From JB111 sp052093225 (GTDB lineage: Bacteria; Actinomycetota; Actinomycetes; Actinomycetales; Actinomycetaceae), in assembly GCA_052093225.1 (NCBI GenBank), contig JBQDDG010000012.1, forward strand, positions 1 to 64,000: a DNA stretch of 64,000 bases, in the 5' to 3' direction. Below, piece after piece: positions 62,523-64,000 of the stretch. A model generated the notes under the pieces. It saw only the letters and a program-made list of their open reading frames with translations, ran no database searches and was not told the DNA's origin. Each line of letters starts with the position of its first letter. Position 1 is the first letter of the stretch. Position numbers and translations under genes: made by a program.

Positions 62523-64000
62523 ATGTCAGCTTCCCCCCGTCACGGAAAGCCCGGCGACGACGCCGCGCAGGCAGCCCAGGCACCGCAGGCAACCCAGGCG
62601 CCTCAGCCAGCGCAGGCCACCCAGGCATCGCAGACAACCCAGGCAACCCACGCCGCACCCCGCCACGACGAGACCGTCGACGCCGCCGCCGCCACCCCCG
62701 GCACGCCGATGCCCTACGCGGAGCTCGGCCTCAAGGACAACGAGTACGAGCGCATCACGGAGCTCCTCGGCCGCCGCCCCACCTCGGCCGAGCTCGCCAT
62801 GTACTCGGTGATGTGGTCGGAGCACTGCAGCTACAAGTCCTCCAAGCGCCACCTACGCCAGTTCGGTGACACGACCACGGACGCCATGCGCGAGAACCTG
62901 CTCGTGGGCATCGGGGAGAACGCGGGCGTGGTCGACGTCGGCGACGGCTGGGCGGTCACCTTCAAGGTCGAGTCCCACAACCACCCGAGCTACGTCGAGC
63001 CGTTCCAGGGGGCGGCGACCGGCGTCGGCGGGATCGTCCGGGACATCATCGCCATGGGCGCCCGCCCGATCGCGGTGATGGACCAGCTCCGCTTCGGCGC
63101 GCCCGACCACCCGGACACGAGCCGGGTGGCGCACGGCGTCGTCGCGGGGATCAGCAGCTACGGCAACAGCCTGGGCCTGCCCAACATCGGCGGCGAGCTC
63201 GACCTGGACCCGGTCTACCAGGGCAACCCGCTGGTCAACGCCCTCGCGATCGGCGTGCTGCGCCACGAGGACATCCACCTGGCGAACGCGTCGGGGGCGG
63301 GCAACAAGGTCGTCCTGTTCGGCGCGCGCACCGGCGGCGACGGCATCGGCGGAGCGTCGATCCTCGCGTCGGAGACGTTCGACGAGGGCGGGCCGGTCAA
63401 GCGGCCGTCCGTGCAGGTGGGTGACCCCTTCATGGAGAAGGTCCTCATCGAGTGCTGCCTGGAGCTGTTCGGCAACCGCCTCGTCGAGGGTATCCAGGAC
63501 CTCGGCGCCGCCGGCATCTCCTGCGCCACCTCCGAGCTCGCGTCCAACGGCGACGGCGGCATGCACGTCGAGCTCGAGACCGTCCTCCTGCGCGACCCGA
63601 GCCTCACGGCCGGCGAGATCCTCATGAGCGAGTCGCAGGAGCGGATGATGGCCGTGGTCCGCCCGGACAAGCTCGAGGAGTTCCTCGCGGTCACGGAGCG
63701 CTGGGAGGTGGAGACGTCGGTCATCGGCGAGGTCACGTCCTCCGGCCGCCTGACGATCGACCACCACGGGCGCCGCATCGTCGATGTCGACCCGCGCACC
63801 GTGGCCCACGACGGCCCCGTCTACGACCGCCCCTACGCGCGCCCGGACTGGCTCGACCCGATCGTCGCCGACACGGCTGCCGGCCTCGCCCGCCCCGCCG
63901 ACGCCGACGCTCTCGCCGCGCAGGTCCGCCAGGTCGCGCTCGACCCGAACCAGGCCTCCAAGGCGTGGGTCACCGACCAGTACGACCGCTACGTCCAGGG
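62523..64000 (+). CDS. purL: FGAM synthase subunit PurL (cut by window end)
   Basis: 492 codons visible of an expected 760-800. YAELGLKDNEYERI, MWSEHCSYKSSKRHL, FKVESHNHPSYVEPFQGAATG, GISSYGNSLGLPNIGGE and QDLGAAGISCATSELAS identify the small (PurSQL-type) PurL. It performs ATP-dependent amidation of FGAR with PurQ and PurS. An unusual 60-residue N-terminal extension has repeating QATQA/PQ units (about residues 15-45), so the start could instead be nearer MPYAEL (ATG 62709); GAGG 8 nt before 62523 favours the long form. Confidence 0.95.
   Translation, partial: MSASPRHGKPGDDAAQAAQAPQATQAPQPAQATQASQTTQATHAAPRHDETVDAAAATPGTPMPYAELGLKDNEYERITELLGRRPTSAELAMYSVMWSEHCSYKSSKRHLRQFGDTTTDAMRENLLVGIGENAGVVDVGDGWAVTFKVESHNHPSYVEPFQGAATGVGGIVRDIIAMGARPIAVMDQLRFGAPDHPDTSRVAHGVVAGISSYGNSLGLPNIGGELDLDPVYQGNPLVNALAIGVLRHEDIHLANASGAGNKVVLFGARTGGDGIGGASILASETFDEGGPVKRPSVQVGDPFMEKVLIECCLELFGNRLVEGIQDLGAAGISCATSELASNGDGGMHVELETVLLRDPSLTAGEILMSESQERMMAVVRPDKLEEFLAVTERWEVETSVIGEVTSSGRLTIDHHGRRIVDVDPRTVAHDGPVYDRPYARPDWLDPIVADTAAGLARPADADALAAQVRQVALDPNQASKAWVTDQYDRYVQ

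Overview
The window is very GC-rich and carries GTG/TTG starts, TAnnnT -10 boxes placed directly before start codons, an HspR-type heat-shock operator, an IdeR/DtxR-type iron box and TTGTCCACA-type DnaA boxes. This points to an actinobacterium, most likely Micrococcales (Promicromonosporaceae/Cellulomonadaceae-like; the family level is inference). No rRNA, tRNA, CRISPR array or insertion sequence was seen. There are two assembly gaps (100 N at 6681-6780, 10 N at 36488-36497) and a corrupted C/G-rich left edge.

Layout. (1) 0.15-7.3 kb: end of a RiPP biosynthesis cluster with an RRE-M50 protease fusion, a split LanB dehydratase (glutamylation and elimination proteins), an ABC exporter and a small membrane protein; no precursor or cyclase is visible. 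(2) 7.4-19.4 kb: sugar-phosphate isomerase, membrane protein, clpB under a HAIR operator, a MoxR/VWA pair, the MSMEG_4193-type phosphatase with the SCO1664-type kinase-fold protein (DUF3090 partner absent), a methyltransferase and a serine hydrolase. (3) 19.6-28.6 kb: fragment of a TAXI-type TRAP binding protein, xthA, an aldehyde dehydrogenase with DUF779, pyrE, a SPOUT methyltransferase, fbaA, cysK, purA. (4) 29-36.4 kb: LppM-like lipoprotein, pckG, purD, purC, purS, purQ. (5) 36.6-43.2 kb: azlCD, an HxlR regulator divergent from two tandem RibD/DHFR-like reductases, a quinone reductase, glcB. (6) 43.6-52.3 kb: an ABC-F ATPase and a siderophore-iron uptake operon (binding lipoprotein, siderophore-interacting protein fused to a methyltransferase-like domain, two permeases, ATPase) divergent from an AraC regulator, with an iron box between. 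(7) 52.4-59.8 kb: a fatty-acid beta-oxidation block (MaoC dehydratase, HMW FabG, thiolase, TetR, acyl-CoA oxidase), gene order reminiscent of M. tuberculosis Rv0241c-Rv0244c. (8) 59.9-64 kb: a membrane protein, a Vsr-like/AbiEi-like nuclease gene and the start of purL, 26 kb away from purSQ.

How the genes fit together: central carbon metabolism (fbaA, pckG, glcB, beta-oxidation) and de novo purine synthesis (purA, purD, purC, purS, purQ, purL) form the conserved backbone; the RiPP cluster, iron uptake and the HxlR locus look like accessory units.

Most notable non-coding signal: six intergenic imperfect palindromes at 33963, 34106, 39697, 43458, 60881 and 62160. All are exactly 69 nt long, begin CGAG, end CTCG, and show base-pair covariation in the stems. 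Two of them flank the Vsr-like nuclease gene in the same orientation. Shorter palindromes with the same CGAG/CTCG ends occur at 11870, 32222 and 36372. A second, unrelated repeat (87 bp, two copies) lies after purA.
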